Positions 8,991 to 17,557 of a stretch of 64,000 nucleotides of DNA are shown here, one piece after another. The translations under genes were made by a program, and so were the position numbers. The DNA is from Poriferisodalis sp965203655 (GTDB taxonomy: Bacteria > Actinomycetota > Acidimicrobiia > Acidimicrobiales > Poriferisodalaceae): NCBI RefSeq assembly GCF_965203655.1, contig NZ_CBDBDD010000007.1, positions 8,427 to 72,426 of the forward strand, in the 5' to 3' direction. Below the pieces are notes generated by a model that was given only the letters and a program-made list of their open reading frames with translations, was not told the origin of the DNA and did not search any database. How positions within the stretch are numbered: the stretch's first letter is position 1; each line of letters begins with the position of its first letter.

Positions 8991-9995
8991 CTAGCTGCCG
9001 CGCACCACCACTTCGGCGCCCGGCACTTCGGGTTCGTCGTCGACGATCTCGGCCGGGAAGCCCGGTGCTGTGATCGTCCGGCCGGTGGCGTCCTCGAGGC
9101 GCCGGATGATGTTCGGCGACCATTCCCGCTCGCCGTAGCGAGCGGCGCCGTCGGCGAAGACGTCCACCAGTACGGGCGACAGCTCGAGCGGGATGCCGTG
9201 CTCCGCGGCGATGTCCGCGAACAGGCCGATGTCCTTGCAGACGAGGTCCATGGTGAAGTTGATGTCGCGCGAGCCGTTCAGGATGACCTGGCTCTCGGTC
9301 TCGTGCACGAACGAGTTGCCCGAGCTGATGCGGATGGCCTCGTACGCGGTTGCCAGGTCCATGCCGGCGGCGTCGGAGGTGACCAGCGCCTCGCACAGCG
9401 AGACGAGGTTCGCGGTGGCTAGGTAGTTGGTCACGACCTTGAGGATCGACGCGGAGCCGAGCGGGCCGGTGTGCAGGATCCGCCGTCCCATCGTGGTGAG
9501 CAGCGGCAGCATGGCGTCGAAGGTCGAGCGGTCGCCCCCGGCGAAGATGGCGATGTTGCCGGTGGCAGCCCTGTGGCAGCCGCCCGATACCGGGCAGTCG
9601 ATGGCGGCCCCGCCGGCAGCCTCCACCTGGGCGCCGAGCCGGCGCACCTCGTGATGATCGGTGGTGCTCATCTCGGCCCAGATCTTCGGGGCCGGCGCCT
9701 TGCTCGCGGCGAAACCGGCCAGCACGCCGTGGTCGGCTTCGAGCACAACCGCAGAAGCAGCAGGGGAGGGCAGGCAAGTGATCACCACGTCACAGCGTTC
9801 GGCCAGCTCCGCGCCCGAGGCAGCCGTCGAAGCCCCCGCATCCAGAAACGGCGCCATCGCCTCAGGGTCCAGATCGCGCACCACAAGCTCGACCCCGTTG
9901 CGCAACAAAGACCCCGCCAGCTTGCCGCCCACATTGCCAAGCCCAACAAACCCCACGCGCTGCGCGGTAGCCGACCCGGGAGGTACCTCAGCCAT
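8991..9995 (-). CDS. NAD(P)-dependent beta-hydroxyacid dehydrogenase (HIBADH/6PGDH-like family)
   Basis: A 334-residue protein with a Rossmann start VGFVGLGNVGGKLAGSLL, the substrate-binding DCPVSGGCHRAATGN segment and the catalytic-lysine region LGSASILKVVTNYLATANL. Typical of 3-hydroxyisobutyrate or glyoxylate/succinate-semialdehyde reductases; the substrate cannot be assigned. GATACT lies 6 nt before the ATG. It converges on asd with a 28-nt gap. Confidence 0.85.
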   Translation of the reverse strand: MAEVPPGSATAQRVGFVGLGNVGGKLAGSLLRNGVELVVRDLDPEAMAPFLDAGASTAASGAELAERCDVVITCLPSPAASAVVLEADHGVLAGFAASKAPAPKIWAEMSTTDHHEVRRLGAQVEAAGGAAIDCPVSGGCHRAATGNIAIFAGGDRSTFDAMLPLLTTMGRRILHTGPLGSASILKVVTNYLATANLVSLCEALVTSDAAGMDLATAYEAIRISSGNSFVHETESQVILNGSRDINFTMDLVCKDIGLFADIAAEHGIPLELSPVLVDVFADGAARYGEREWSPNIIRRLEDATGRTITAPGFPAEIVDDEPEVPGAEVVVRGS

Positions 9996-10090
9996 AACGC
10001 AAGTATCCGCCGCCCGCTACCCAGAGCGCGTACGCACCGAGACTCTGCGCCACCCGTTGTCGAGAGCGCAGGCGGAGCCTGCGCTCTCTG

Positions 10091-10122
10091 TTGTTGCGAG
10101 CGAGGGGCGAAGCCCTTCGAGC
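10091..10122 (-). repeat. REP-like palindromic repeat, left copy
   Basis: This 32-bp element is repeated inverted at 10322-10353 (31 of 32 identical) and, shorter, at 10362-10386. Each unit has an internal GGGCGAAGCCC-type palindrome. The copies flank tRNA-Pro. Confidence 0.75.
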
Positions 10123-10199
10123 TCGCACTAGACGTCAGTAGCGCAGCGCGGCGCGGGACCGGTAGCTTCAGCCGGAGCGATCAGCCACCCGATCGCAAA

Positions 10200-10273
<74 letters not shown>

Positions 10274-10282
10274 CTGTATTTT

Positions 10283-10309
10283 GCGAGCACGAAGCTTCGC
10301 CGTGCTCGC
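10283..10309 (+). terminator. Hairpin just after tRNA-Pro
   Basis: Perfect 9-bp stem GCGAGCACG/CGTGCTCGC with a 9-nt loop, 10 nt past the tRNA and preceded by TATTTT. It may end or process the tRNA transcript. There is no T-tract after it. Confidence 0.45.
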
Positions 10310-10321
10310 GACAATAGAAAT

Positions 10322-10386
10322 GCTCGAAGGGCTTCGCCCCACGCTCGCAACAACAGAAAAGTACGAAGGGTTTCGCCCCTCGCTCG
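10322..10386 (+). repeat. REP-like palindromic repeats, right copies
   Basis: Two units (10322-10353 and 10362-10386) in the orientation opposite to the left copy at 10091-10122, making a large inverted arrangement around the tRNA gene. The units share CGAAGGG-TTCGCCCC cores. Confidence 0.75.
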
Positions 10387-10394
10387 TCGCTGGG

Positions 10395-10781
10395 CTAGTT
10401 GGTTGTCGCCGTGTCGCGGTGCAGCAGCTCGTGCGCCGTGCGACGAAGCAGCAGCGGGTTCAGCGGCTTGACCAGCCAGGCATCGGCCTCTGAGCGCCGG
10501 GCCAGGAACTCGTCTGCCTCCCGGTCGACCAGCATCAGCACGGGCACCCGCGGCAGCCGGCCCATGCCGGATTCCAGCCGCAGGTCCAAGCAGGTGGCCA
10601 TCCCGCCCATGTTGCCGATCTGGAAGTCCAGGATCACCAGGTCCGGGGTGCTGGATTGCACCGCCGGCCGGACGTCGTGCCCGGAGCGAACGACCCGGAA
10701 CGTGACATCGCCGCTGGCGAGCGCAGCCGCCACCTCTTCGACCACCCAGTCGGCGTCTGTGGCCAGCAACACCTCGGTCAC
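10395..10781 (-). CDS. Stand-alone response-regulator receiver domain
   Basis: About 128 residues forming a single CheY-like fold: VTEVLLATDADW, the phospho-acceptor strand DLVILDFQIGNMGG, LMLVDR (Thr/Ser position atypical) and WLVKPL with the conserved Lys. No output domain. I place the start at GTG 10781 because TACCCT lies exactly 7 nt upstream; a GTG 78 nt further upstream would add 26 residues. The mrp gene has a near-identical promoter context. No kinase lies nearby, so its partner is unknown. Confidence 0.75.
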   Translation of the reverse strand: MTEVLLATDADWVVEEVAAALASGDVTFRVVRSGHDVRPAVQSSTPDLVILDFQIGNMGGMATCLDLRLESGMGRLPRVPVLMLVDREADEFLARRSEADAWLVKPLNPLLLRRTAHELLHRDTATTN

Positions 10782-10910
10782 GGGCCGCAGGGTAATGGCG
10801 CGAGCCAGCCCATCTGCCACTGACGTCGTGCCGGCACTCGCATCGGGCCGGAACCGCACCGCTCGGGGACGCTCCTAGAGTTCGGGCCGATCACTTCTCA
10901 GGGAGATTGG

Positions 10911-12341
10911 GTGCACGTACGACGGACTCGCCGCCGGCCGCTTGCGCGTCTCGCAGCAGGAGTGCTGCTGCTGGTGGCCTTTGGAGGCCTCGTTGCGGGG
11001 CCTGCGTCGGCTCACGACGAACCGGGCGCCCACGACGGCGAGACCGAGACTCCCGCGCCCGCCGGCGACGGCTCTCCCCGCCTGATCGTGGTGGTGGAGG
11101 TCAACGGGCTCATCGATCCGATCATGTCGTCGTACATCCGGCGGCAGATCACCATCGCCGAGGGACGGCACGCCATCGGTGTGGTGCTGCACATGGACAG
11201 CGCAGGCACCACGCTCGACGACGAAGCGCTCGTGAATCTGCTCGACAACGTGCGGCTCGCGCACGTGCCGGTGGGGGTCTGGGTCGGCCCGAGCGGTGCG
11301 CAAGCGCTCGGCGGCGCAGCTCACCTCGTCACCACGGCCGACTTCGCGGCGATCGCGCCGGGCGGCCGCATTGGCGACTTCACCGCGGTGCAGGGTCTCA
11401 CTCATGCTCATGGTTCTCCGTTCACTTCGGAAAAGGTGCATCGTCACGACGACGACGGCCTGCACTCGGGTCCGAGCGTCCGCTACTTCAGTGCGGATGT
11501 CGCGATGGGCGCGGGTTTGACACACAGCACGGCGCCCACGATCGGCGAGTTCATCTTCGCCCTGTCTGACGACGGTTACCTGCCGCCGATCACGCAGGAG
11601 GTCACCGGCGACGACGGTGTGGTGCGGCGCGCTCCGGCTCCCGACGTCGTCGTGTCGTTTGTGAGCTTGCCGCTGATCGACGGCCTGTTCCACACGGCTG
11701 CGAGCCCGGCGATCACCTACCTGCTGCTGCTCGCAGCGCTGTCGATGCTGCTGCTCGACTTCTACACGGGCGGCATCGGCGTCGCGGCGGCGGTCGGGGC
11801 GGTGTGCGGGCTCCTGGCGGCGTTTGGCCTCGGGACGCTCGACATCCGCCCGTGGGCGCTGGTGCTGGTCGTCGTGGCGTTTGTGGCGTTTGCCATCGAC
11901 ATCCAGGCGGGCGTGCCGCGCTTCTGGACGGCCGTCGGGGGCGTCTTGGCGCTGGTCGGCTCGTTGGGGCTGTTCGGCCAGCACTCGATGAGCTGGATCC
12001 CGCTGCTCGTCGGTCTTGTCGGGGTGGGAGTGTTTGTGCTGTCAGGCATGCCGGCGCTGGTGCGGACCCGCTACGGCACCGCCACCGTCGGCCGCGAGTG
12101 GATGATCGGAGCCGACGGAACGGCGGTGACTGATATCGATCCCGATGGCACGGTCGAGGTGCACGGCGCCCGGTGGCGTGCCCGGGTCAACCGGCTGACT
12201 CCGCTGGAGGCGGGGGAACCGCTGCGTGTCAGCGGGTTGAGCGGGGTCGTGCTCGAGGTGGAGCCGCTCGAGGGAGCCGCAGTGGACTATCGAGAGATGC
12301 GCCGAAAACGGGGTGAATCGACGGTTTCCGAAACCGAATGA
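10911..12341 (+). CDS. NfeD-like membrane protein with degenerate ClpP-class protease domain
   Basis: A 476-residue protein with signal peptide/helix (LARLAAGVLLLVAFGGLVAGPASA), an exported SppA/ClpP-like domain (VVVEVNGLIDPIMSSYI, then SGAQALGGAAHLVTTADFAA), about four membrane helices (residues ~255-385) and a C-terminal NfeD OB-fold. His/Asp-rich inserts (AHDEPGAHDGE, HRHDDDGLH) could bind metal. NfeD/SppA proteins act in membrane quality control, often with stomatin, which is not seen here. GTG start with an AGGGAGA box. Confidence 0.75.
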   Translation: MHVRRTRRRPLARLAAGVLLLVAFGGLVAGPASAHDEPGAHDGETETPAPAGDGSPRLIVVVEVNGLIDPIMSSYIRRQITIAEGRHAIGVVLHMDSAGTTLDDEALVNLLDNVRLAHVPVGVWVGPSGAQALGGAAHLVTTADFAAIAPGGRIGDFTAVQGLTHAHGSPFTSEKVHRHDDDGLHSGPSVRYFSADVAMGAGLTHSTAPTIGEFIFALSDDGYLPPITQEVTGDDGVVRRAPAPDVVVSFVSLPLIDGLFHTAASPAITYLLLLAALSMLLLDFYTGGIGVAAAVGAVCGLLAAFGLGTLDIRPWALVLVVVAFVAFAIDIQAGVPRFWTAVGGVLALVGSLGLFGQHSMSWIPLLVGLVGVGVFVLSGMPALVRTRYGTATVGREWMIGADGTAVTDIDPDGTVEVHGARWRARVNRLTPLEAGEPLRVSGLSGVVLEVEPLEGAAVDYREMRRKRGESTVSETE

Positions 12342-12356
12342 GATTTCGTTTAACTC

Positions 12357-12385
12357 TTGTCAAGCGCTTTTCTGTCCTCTAGTGT
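12357..12385 (+). promoter_or_regulatory. Promoter of whiB (12407)
   Basis: TTGTCA at 12357-12362, a 17-bp spacer, and TAGTGT at 12380-12385: a good sigma-70-type promoter. Confidence 0.6.
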
Positions 12386-12404
12386 CCCCCCCGACAAGGG
12401 GGAC
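12384..12404 (+). promoter_or_regulatory. GTCCCCC/GGGGGAC inverted repeat in whiB leader
   Basis: A 7-bp stem with a 7-nt loop lies between the -10 box and the ATG, taking up almost the whole leader. It could be an operator or a hairpin that blocks initiation; no Shine-Dalgarno other than the GGGGGA in its 3' arm is seen. Confidence 0.5.
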
Positions 12405-12406
12405 AT

Positions 12407-12673
12407 ATGAGCGCTTTGCTGGTCGATGAGTGGCAGGACAAGGCAGCTTGTCGAGGACCTCAGGCGGCGGTTTTCTTCCCGCCACCCCGCACCGAGCGGC
12501 GCGATGAAAAGGCTGAGCGCGAGGCTCGGGCCAAGTCCATCTGCGGCCAGTGCTCGGTGGTGACCGACTGTCTGGAACATGCGCTGGACGTCGGTGAGGC
12601 CCACGGCATCTGGGGCGGTCGCAACGAGATCGAGCGCCGCAACATGCTGCTCCTGCGCACCAACGGCATCTAG
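12407..12673 (+). CDS. WhiB-family Fe-S transcriptional regulator
   Basis: 88 residues with the four cluster cysteines C15, C46, C49 and C55 (CxxC pair 46/49), the GIWGG turn at 67-71, and a basic tail. WhiB proteins bind a 4Fe-4S cluster and contact the major sigma factor in actinobacteria. First of three WhiB genes in the window; the paralogue cannot be assigned. Confidence 0.92.
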   Translation: MSALLVDEWQDKAACRGPQAAVFFPPPRTERRDEKAEREARAKSICGQCSVVTDCLEHALDVGEAHGIWGGRNEIERRNMLLLRTNGI

Positions 12674-12751
12674 CAACACCCCGCGTCCCGACGGGCGCGG
12701 CACACCGACCAGTTCACGGCTGCACGCGGCGCTCTCCCGCTCAACAATCGT

Positions 12752-14476
12752 TTATTCAGATGCCTGGGGCATTCGCGGCCCGGCGATGCGCAGGTCCCCC
12801 CGCCGGCGCGTCACGCCCGTCCGGTCCAGGTAGCCCACCAGCGGCAGCGCGTACTTGCGGGTCGTGCCGAGTGCTTCGCGGATCTCTGCCACGGTGACGC
12901 CGTCAGGCTGACCGGCCAGCAGTGCCGCAATCTGCTCCGCTGCGCCCTCGACTGCCGCAGCGGCGAACCAGATGCCGTCTGCGTGAATCAAGTCTCCCCG
13001 GCGGGCCAGCGCCAGCAGTTCTTGCTGGGTGACACCGCTCGGCTCAGGCGGCGAGAACGGAGACGCTGCGAGCGCTGCGATGACGGGATGGTCGGCCAGG
13101 ACATCAGCAGCATCGGCCTGCCGGGCACGACCGGCATCGACCGCGATCCCGTCCAGCGTCTCGATCGCCAGTCGCTGGCGTTCGTCCAGCCCGGCCATGT
13201 CCAACCCCAGCGGTCCGGCGCCTGCGACCTGTTCTCGCAGCTCGTCGAGCAAGGCGTCCACGAGTTCGGGCGGTGCAACCCAGTCGCCCAAGACGGGCTC
13301 GAAGCGCTGCCCGGTGAGGCGCTCGAGCTGTGTCGTCTTCGCCCAGCCGCGCTCGGCGAGCATGCGTTCGGGACGGGCGTCTGGCTTGGCGACCGAGGCT
13401 CGCAGCTGCGGATCGGGGTCGAGCACGGTGCCGCCGCCGATGGTTTGGCCCCGGCCGAAGTCCCGCAGCACGAAGCGGTCTCCCAGCACGAGCGGCAGCG
13501 CGACCGGCAGGTGCAGCCGGGCGTATCCGGTCTCGCCGGGGGCGATGCGCTCAGGACCGAGCACGCGCAGACGCACCGGCCATTCGCCCGACCCGAGGTA
13601 CAGGGCGTAGGCGCCCCGCCGGGTCACATCGCTGCCGAGGCTGTCGAGCACGGTCAGCTCCACATCCACGCTGCGGGTGTGATGCCACTGGTCGGATCGC
13701 ACGAGCGCGATGCCGCGTCCCAGGTCGTCGGCGTCGACGCCGGTGAGATTGAGCGCGACACGATGTCCCGGACCGATGCGCTCAACGGCCGTGCTCTGGG
13801 TCTGGATCGCCCGCACCCGCGCCGCCCGGCCGCCGGGCGCCGTGCGCAGCGCGTCGCCGGCCGAGATGCTGCCGCCCGCGAGCGTGCCGGTCACGATCCG
13901 CCCCGCCCCGGTCGCGGCGAATGACCGGTCGATCCACAGGCGGGGCCGGTCGCGGTCGGCTGCGGTGGGCGTGGCAGCGCACAGGTCGTCGAGCGCGCCG
14001 CGCAGCTCGTCCAGCCCGGTGCCGTCGATGGCATCTGTTGCGACCACCGGTGCGTCAGCCAGGAACGTGCCCTCGACGTGGTCGGCGATGTCGAGACGGG
14101 CCAGTTCGGCGAGTTCGTCGTCGACCAAGCCGATCTGGCTGAGCACCACGACGCCGTGGGAGATGCCGAGCAGTTCCAGGATCGCCAGGTGCTCGGCCGA
14201 CTGCGGTTTCCAGCCTTCCGGCGCTGCCACCACGAACAGGGAGGCGTCCACCGCTCCCACGCCGGCCAGCATGTTCTTCACGAAGCGGATGTGCCCGGGC
14301 ACGTCCACGAAGCTGACCTGCCGGCCCGACGGCAGCGTGCAGAACGCGAAGCCGAGGTCGATGGTGAGCCCGCGCTCCTTCTCCTCGGCCAGCCGGTCAG
14401 GGTCGGTGCCGGTGAGGGCGCGCACCAGCGTCGACTTGCCGTGGTCCACGTGACCTGCGGTGCCGACGATGTGCAC
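12752..14476 (-). CDS. selB: Selenocysteine-specific elongation factor SelB
   Basis: About 574 residues. It delivers Sec-tRNA to UGA codons that carry a SECIS element. G1 GTAGHVDHGKST (residues 5-16), G2 GLTID and G3 DVPGH (58-62) are present, followed by the beta-barrel domains and C-terminal winged helices (GVTVAEIREALGTTRKYALPL). Odd: the G4 position reads SQIG (113-116), where the family has (N/T)KxD, so the guanine-reading Asp is missing. I start at GTG 14476, where family members begin; ATG 14542 would add 22 residues. Last gene of the mrp-selA-selB run. Confidence 0.93.
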   Translation of the reverse strand: MHIVGTAGHVDHGKSTLVRALTGTDPDRLAEEKERGLTIDLGFAFCTLPSGRQVSFVDVPGHIRFVKNMLAGVGAVDASLFVVAAPEGWKPQSAEHLAILELLGISHGVVVLSQIGLVDDELAELARLDIADHVEGTFLADAPVVATDAIDGTGLDELRGALDDLCAATPTAADRDRPRLWIDRSFAATGAGRIVTGTLAGGSISAGDALRTAPGGRAARVRAIQTQSTAVERIGPGHRVALNLTGVDADDLGRGIALVRSDQWHHTRSVDVELTVLDSLGSDVTRRGAYALYLGSGEWPVRLRVLGPERIAPGETGYARLHLPVALPLVLGDRFVLRDFGRGQTIGGGTVLDPDPQLRASVAKPDARPERMLAERGWAKTTQLERLTGQRFEPVLGDWVAPPELVDALLDELREQVAGAGPLGLDMAGLDERQRLAIETLDGIAVDAGRARQADAADVLADHPVIAALAASPFSPPEPSGVTQQELLALARRGDLIHADGIWFAAAAVEGAAEQIAALLAGQPDGVTVAEIREALGTTRKYALPLVGYLDRTGVTRRRGDLRIAGPRMPQASE

Positions 14477-14688
14477 GCCGCCAGCTTGCCCCGCCCGGAC
14501 GACGAGCGTGCGCGGACCGGCGCCTGTTCGTCGCGCCGCCATTACTTCCCGCTCTTGTTCGCTGCGCTCACGGGCCGCTCGGGCCACGGCTTCGCCATCC
14601 GGCTCAGCCTCTGGGTGTCGAACCGCCCGACCGTCACCTCGGCAGCAAAATCGACTTGTGTATCCTGCCGGTGCGGCCGTAAGGTCGC

Positions 14689-14760
14689 TGGTGGAGCTAG
14701 ACGGAATCGAACCGTCCGAGGCCAGGTTTCAGGTCGGCTCGCCGCACCAGCGGTAGCCCC
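14689..14760 (-). ncRNA. tRNA-like RNA between selA and selB, CCA encoded
   Basis: Read on the minus strand this 72-nt sequence folds with every arm abutting the next. Acceptor GGGGCTA pairs with TAGCTCC (7 bp, one G-U), discriminator A and encoded CCA. T-arm GACGG-TTCGATT-CCGTC. A 4-bp D-like arm CCGC-TGGT-GCGG. The central arm has CGAG pairing with CTCG, a bulged C, then CCG pairing with TGG and a ~10-nt loop containing TGAAA. Positions 8-9, 26 and a variable loop are absent, so it is not a normal tRNA. It could be a decayed tRNA, an unusual tRNA class or a regulatory tRNA mimic. The genuine tRNA-Sec is elsewhere (27285-27380). Confidence 0.6.
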
Positions 14761-14794
14761 ACGAGAGCCGCACTCTTCGGGGTGCGGCTCTCGT
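14761..14794. other. Very stable hairpin adjoining the tRNA-like RNA
   Basis: A perfect 13-bp stem (ACGAGAGCCGCAC with its complement), extended by T-G and C-G pairs to a TTCG tetraloop in plus-strand sense. It touches the 5' end of the tRNA-like RNA (minus). No T-tract follows in either direction, so a simple terminator is not obvious. A second 7-bp hairpin TGCTGGC/GCCAGCA lies at 14797-14819. Confidence 0.6.
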
Positions 14795-14888
14795 CATGCT
14801 GGCAGACAGAACGCCAGCAACTTCTGTGAATGTCTGATCTCACGCAGGCGCGCGTCGATGCAGCCTGCGGGTCAGAAGCCGTAGGGCT

Positions 14889-16172
14889 CTACTGCTGGCT
14901 GAGCGCGTGGCGGACGGCAGCCGCCACGACGGTGTCGTCGGCGGGGTCAACCGTGCGCAGGTCGAGCACGGTGGTCTGCTCGTTGACACGAGCGATCACC
15001 GGCGGATCGAACGCTCGCAGCGCAGCCGCGTAGTCGCCGTCGAGCTCGATGCCGGCTGACGGGATCTCCTGGCCGGGCAGCGACCCGGCACCGGCCAGTG
15101 CCGTCGTTTGCGACGGTCGGCCCACGCCGAGCGCCTCGGCTCGCTGGGCCAGCTCCTCGACCGGCACCCGGGCCATGCGCCAGAACGGGATCGCGTCAGC
15201 ATCGCGGCGCAGGTAGGCCAGTGCCACCGATTGCAGCGCGTCCAGCACCAGCGATCCGGGCCGGAAGGCCCGCATCAGCGGGTGCGCCGCGCAGGCTGCG
15301 ATCAGGTCGGCCCGGCCGCAGATGATCCCGGCCTGAGGCCCGCCCATGAGCTTGTCGCCCGAGAACGTCACCAGCGCCGCGCCCGCTGCCAGTGTCTGGC
15401 GGGCACCCGGCTCACCGGCCAGCCAGTCGGGGCGCTGCCCCAGCCAATCGCAGCGTTCATCCAGCAGGCCCGAGCCCAGGTCGGACACCACCGGCGGCCC
15501 GATCTCCGCGAGGTCCGCCACGTCGGCTTCCTCGGTGAAGCCGGTGATGCGGTAGTTGGACGGGTGCACCTTCAGCAGCAGTGCCACGTCGTCCCGCTCG
15601 GCGGCGGCTTGGTAGTCGGCGGCACGGGTGCGGTTGGTGGTGCCCACCTCCACGAGCCGTGCGCCTGACTGCTCCATCACCTCGGGCACCCGGAAGCCGC
15701 CGCCGATCTCCACGAGCTCGCCGCGCGACACGGTCACGCCGCGGTCACGGGCCAGGGCCGCCAGCACGAGCGTCACTGCGGCAGCGCAGTTGTTGACCAC
15801 GAGCGCCGCCTCGGCCCCCGTCAGCGTTGCCAGCAGCAGTGACGCGTGCGTCGTACGCGAGCCGCGCCGACCCGATGCCAAGTCGAACTCCAGGTTGCTG
15901 AACCGCACCGGGCTGCTATCAGCCTCCGAACTGGACAGCGATCGACTGTGTTGATTCCCGAGCGGAGCGCGGCCGAGATTCGTGTGCAGCAAGACGCCGG
16001 TCGCGTTGACCGCAGGCCCCAGCAGGCTGCGGCGAAGCCGGTGCGCTTCGTCGACCGCCGAGTCGGGGTCGCCGGCGGCGATGGCCGTCCGGGCCGCGAT
16101 GACCAGCAGCGGGTGCGGCAGGCCCACGTCCGCAATCCGCAACGCCAGATCGTTCACCGACGGCGGCCTCAT
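14889..16172 (-). CDS. selA: L-seryl-tRNA(Sec) selenium transferase SelA
   Basis: A 427-residue PLP enzyme that converts Ser-tRNA(Sec) to Sec-tRNA(Sec) using selenophosphate. Signatures: NATGVLLHTNLGRAPLG, VVNNCAAAVTLVLAALA, GELVEIGGGFRVPEVM, SDLGSGLL and the PLP-lysine motif TFSGDKLMGGPQAG. Starts 14 nt after mrp, so probably co-transcribed. selD was not found in the window. Confidence 0.96.
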   Translation of the reverse strand: MRPPSVNDLALRIADVGLPHPLLVIAARTAIAAGDPDSAVDEAHRLRRSLLGPAVNATGVLLHTNLGRAPLGNQHSRSLSSSEADSSPVRFSNLEFDLASGRRGSRTTHASLLLATLTGAEAALVVNNCAAAVTLVLAALARDRGVTVSRGELVEIGGGFRVPEVMEQSGARLVEVGTTNRTRAADYQAAAERDDVALLLKVHPSNYRITGFTEEADVADLAEIGPPVVSDLGSGLLDERCDWLGQRPDWLAGEPGARQTLAAGAALVTFSGDKLMGGPQAGIICGRADLIAACAAHPLMRAFRPGSLVLDALQSVALAYLRRDADAIPFWRMARVPVEELAQRAEALGVGRPSQTTALAGAGSLPGQEIPSAGIELDGDYAAALRAFDPPVIARVNEQTTVLDLRTVDPADDTVVAAAVRHALSQQ

Positions 16173-16186
16173 CGCCCCGACTCGCT

Positions 16187-17380
16187 TCAGCCGCGGCGAG
16201 CGCTCAGCGTGACGGGGATGGGCCCGTCCATGCGAGCGGTGCAGGTGCCCATGTCCACCGGCGGGCAGATCTCGGTCACCAGCCGCTCGGTGATCGCCTC
16301 GAACACGCCCGCCGCCAGCCCGCCTGGCCCATTGCCAGTCACCGGCTCGCCGGAGTCGCCGCCAGCAGACACGGCCGGCTCCAGCGGGATCGAGCCCAGC
16401 AGCGGCACGCCCAGATCGGCCGCCAGGCGCTCGCCGCCGCCCTCGCCGAAGAACGACCAGCGCTGTCCGTCGGGTGCGGTGAACGCACCCATGTTCTCCA
16501 CCACGCCCACGATCGGCATGTGGCTGCGACGGGCCATGTCGGCCACGCGCACCGCCACCTTCTGTGCGCTCAGCGCAGGCGTGGTCACCACCAGCATCTC
16601 GGCTTGGGGCAGCAGGCGGGCGAGCGCCATCTGCACATCGCCGGTGCCGGGCGGCATGTCGATGAGCAGGTAGTCCAGCTCACCCCAGTCCACGTCGTGC
16701 AGGAACTGCTCCACGGCCTTGGCGAGCATAAGACCCCGCCACATCAGGGCGGTTTCCTCGGTTTCCACCAGCAGCCCGGTCGAGACCACCTTCAGCAGGC
16801 CCTCGCCGGCAGGGCGTTCGTCGGGCACGATCTTGCCCCGCTCCTCGCCGTCGGCCGGGGGGCGGGCGCCGAGGCGGCCTTCCATGCCGAGCATCCGGGG
16901 GATGCTGAACCCCCAGATGTCTGCGTCCAGCACGCCCACGATGAAGCCGCGTGCGGCCAGCGCTGCAGCCAGGTTCACCGTCACCGACGACTTGCCCACG
17001 CCGCCCTTGCCGGACGCCACGGCCAGCACCCGTGTGCTGGCGTGCACCTGCGTCGGCGCGGCGTTGTCGCGCGCGGTGCGCCGGGCTCGTTCCATCACCC
17101 GGGCCTTCTCGGCGGCGTTCAGCTCGTCCCAGTGCAGCCGTACGTTCTCGATGCCTGCCAGCCCGGCCACCCGCGTCTCGCAGTCTCGCTTGATGGTGGC
17201 GCGCAGCGGGCAGCCGGCGGTGGTCAATGCCACGGTCACGTGCCCGGTGGTGCCTTCGCGGTAGGCGTTGCGCACCATGCCCAGGTCGACGATGTTGTCG
17301 CCCAGCTCGGGGTCCATGACGCCCCGCAGGATGGCGATCATCGCCTCGTCATTCGCCGGAGCATCGGTGGGCGCGCTCAC
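16187..17380 (-). CDS. mrp: Mrp/ApbC-type Fe-S carrier P-loop ATPase
   Basis: 397 residues: an N-terminal MIP18-like domain (VMDPELGDNIVDLGMV, TTAGCPLRATI) followed by the MinD/Mrp ATPase with deviant Walker A GKGGVGKSS, LIDMPPGTGDVQ and VVENMGAF. It holds and transfers iron-sulfur clusters. Start GTG 17380 is chosen because TACCCT lies exactly 7 nt upstream, in a context almost identical to that of the receiver gene at 10781. Heads the sel operon and is divergent from erpA, another Fe-S factor. Confidence 0.92.
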   Translation of the reverse strand: MSAPTDAPANDEAMIAILRGVMDPELGDNIVDLGMVRNAYREGTTGHVTVALTTAGCPLRATIKRDCETRVAGLAGIENVRLHWDELNAAEKARVMERARRTARDNAAPTQVHASTRVLAVASGKGGVGKSSVTVNLAAALAARGFIVGVLDADIWGFSIPRMLGMEGRLGARPPADGEERGKIVPDERPAGEGLLKVVSTGLLVETEETALMWRGLMLAKAVEQFLHDVDWGELDYLLIDMPPGTGDVQMALARLLPQAEMLVVTTPALSAQKVAVRVADMARRSHMPIVGVVENMGAFTAPDGQRWSFFGEGGGERLAADLGVPLLGSIPLEPAVSAGGDSGEPVTGNGPGGLAAGVFEAITERLVTEICPPVDMGTCTARMDGPIPVTLSARRG

Positions 17381-17557
17381 GGAGCGCAGGGTAATGGCGC
17401 TGCGTGCAGGCCCACGAGTCGGTGCATCCGGTGGCCCCGCGGCCGGGCCCGCCGGGCAGCATCTGCGCACGGCGCTCGCCGGTGCAATGGGGCCAGATGG
17501 CACTAGCATCGGTCTCAGAACGTTTGCCCCTGTGGGGCTGATTCGGGAGTCGCTGTT

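Noticed and set aside
14689..14760. Calling the selA-selB element a normal tRNA-Phe (GAA) or tRNA-Ser (TGA)
   Set aside because: No standard 5-bp anticodon stem with a 7-nt loop can be drawn, and the joining positions of a regular tRNA are missing.
14689..14794. tmRNA 3' domain
   Set aside because: The 3' end looks similar, but the acceptor closes within 72 nt and no tag reading frame or pseudoknot region is present.
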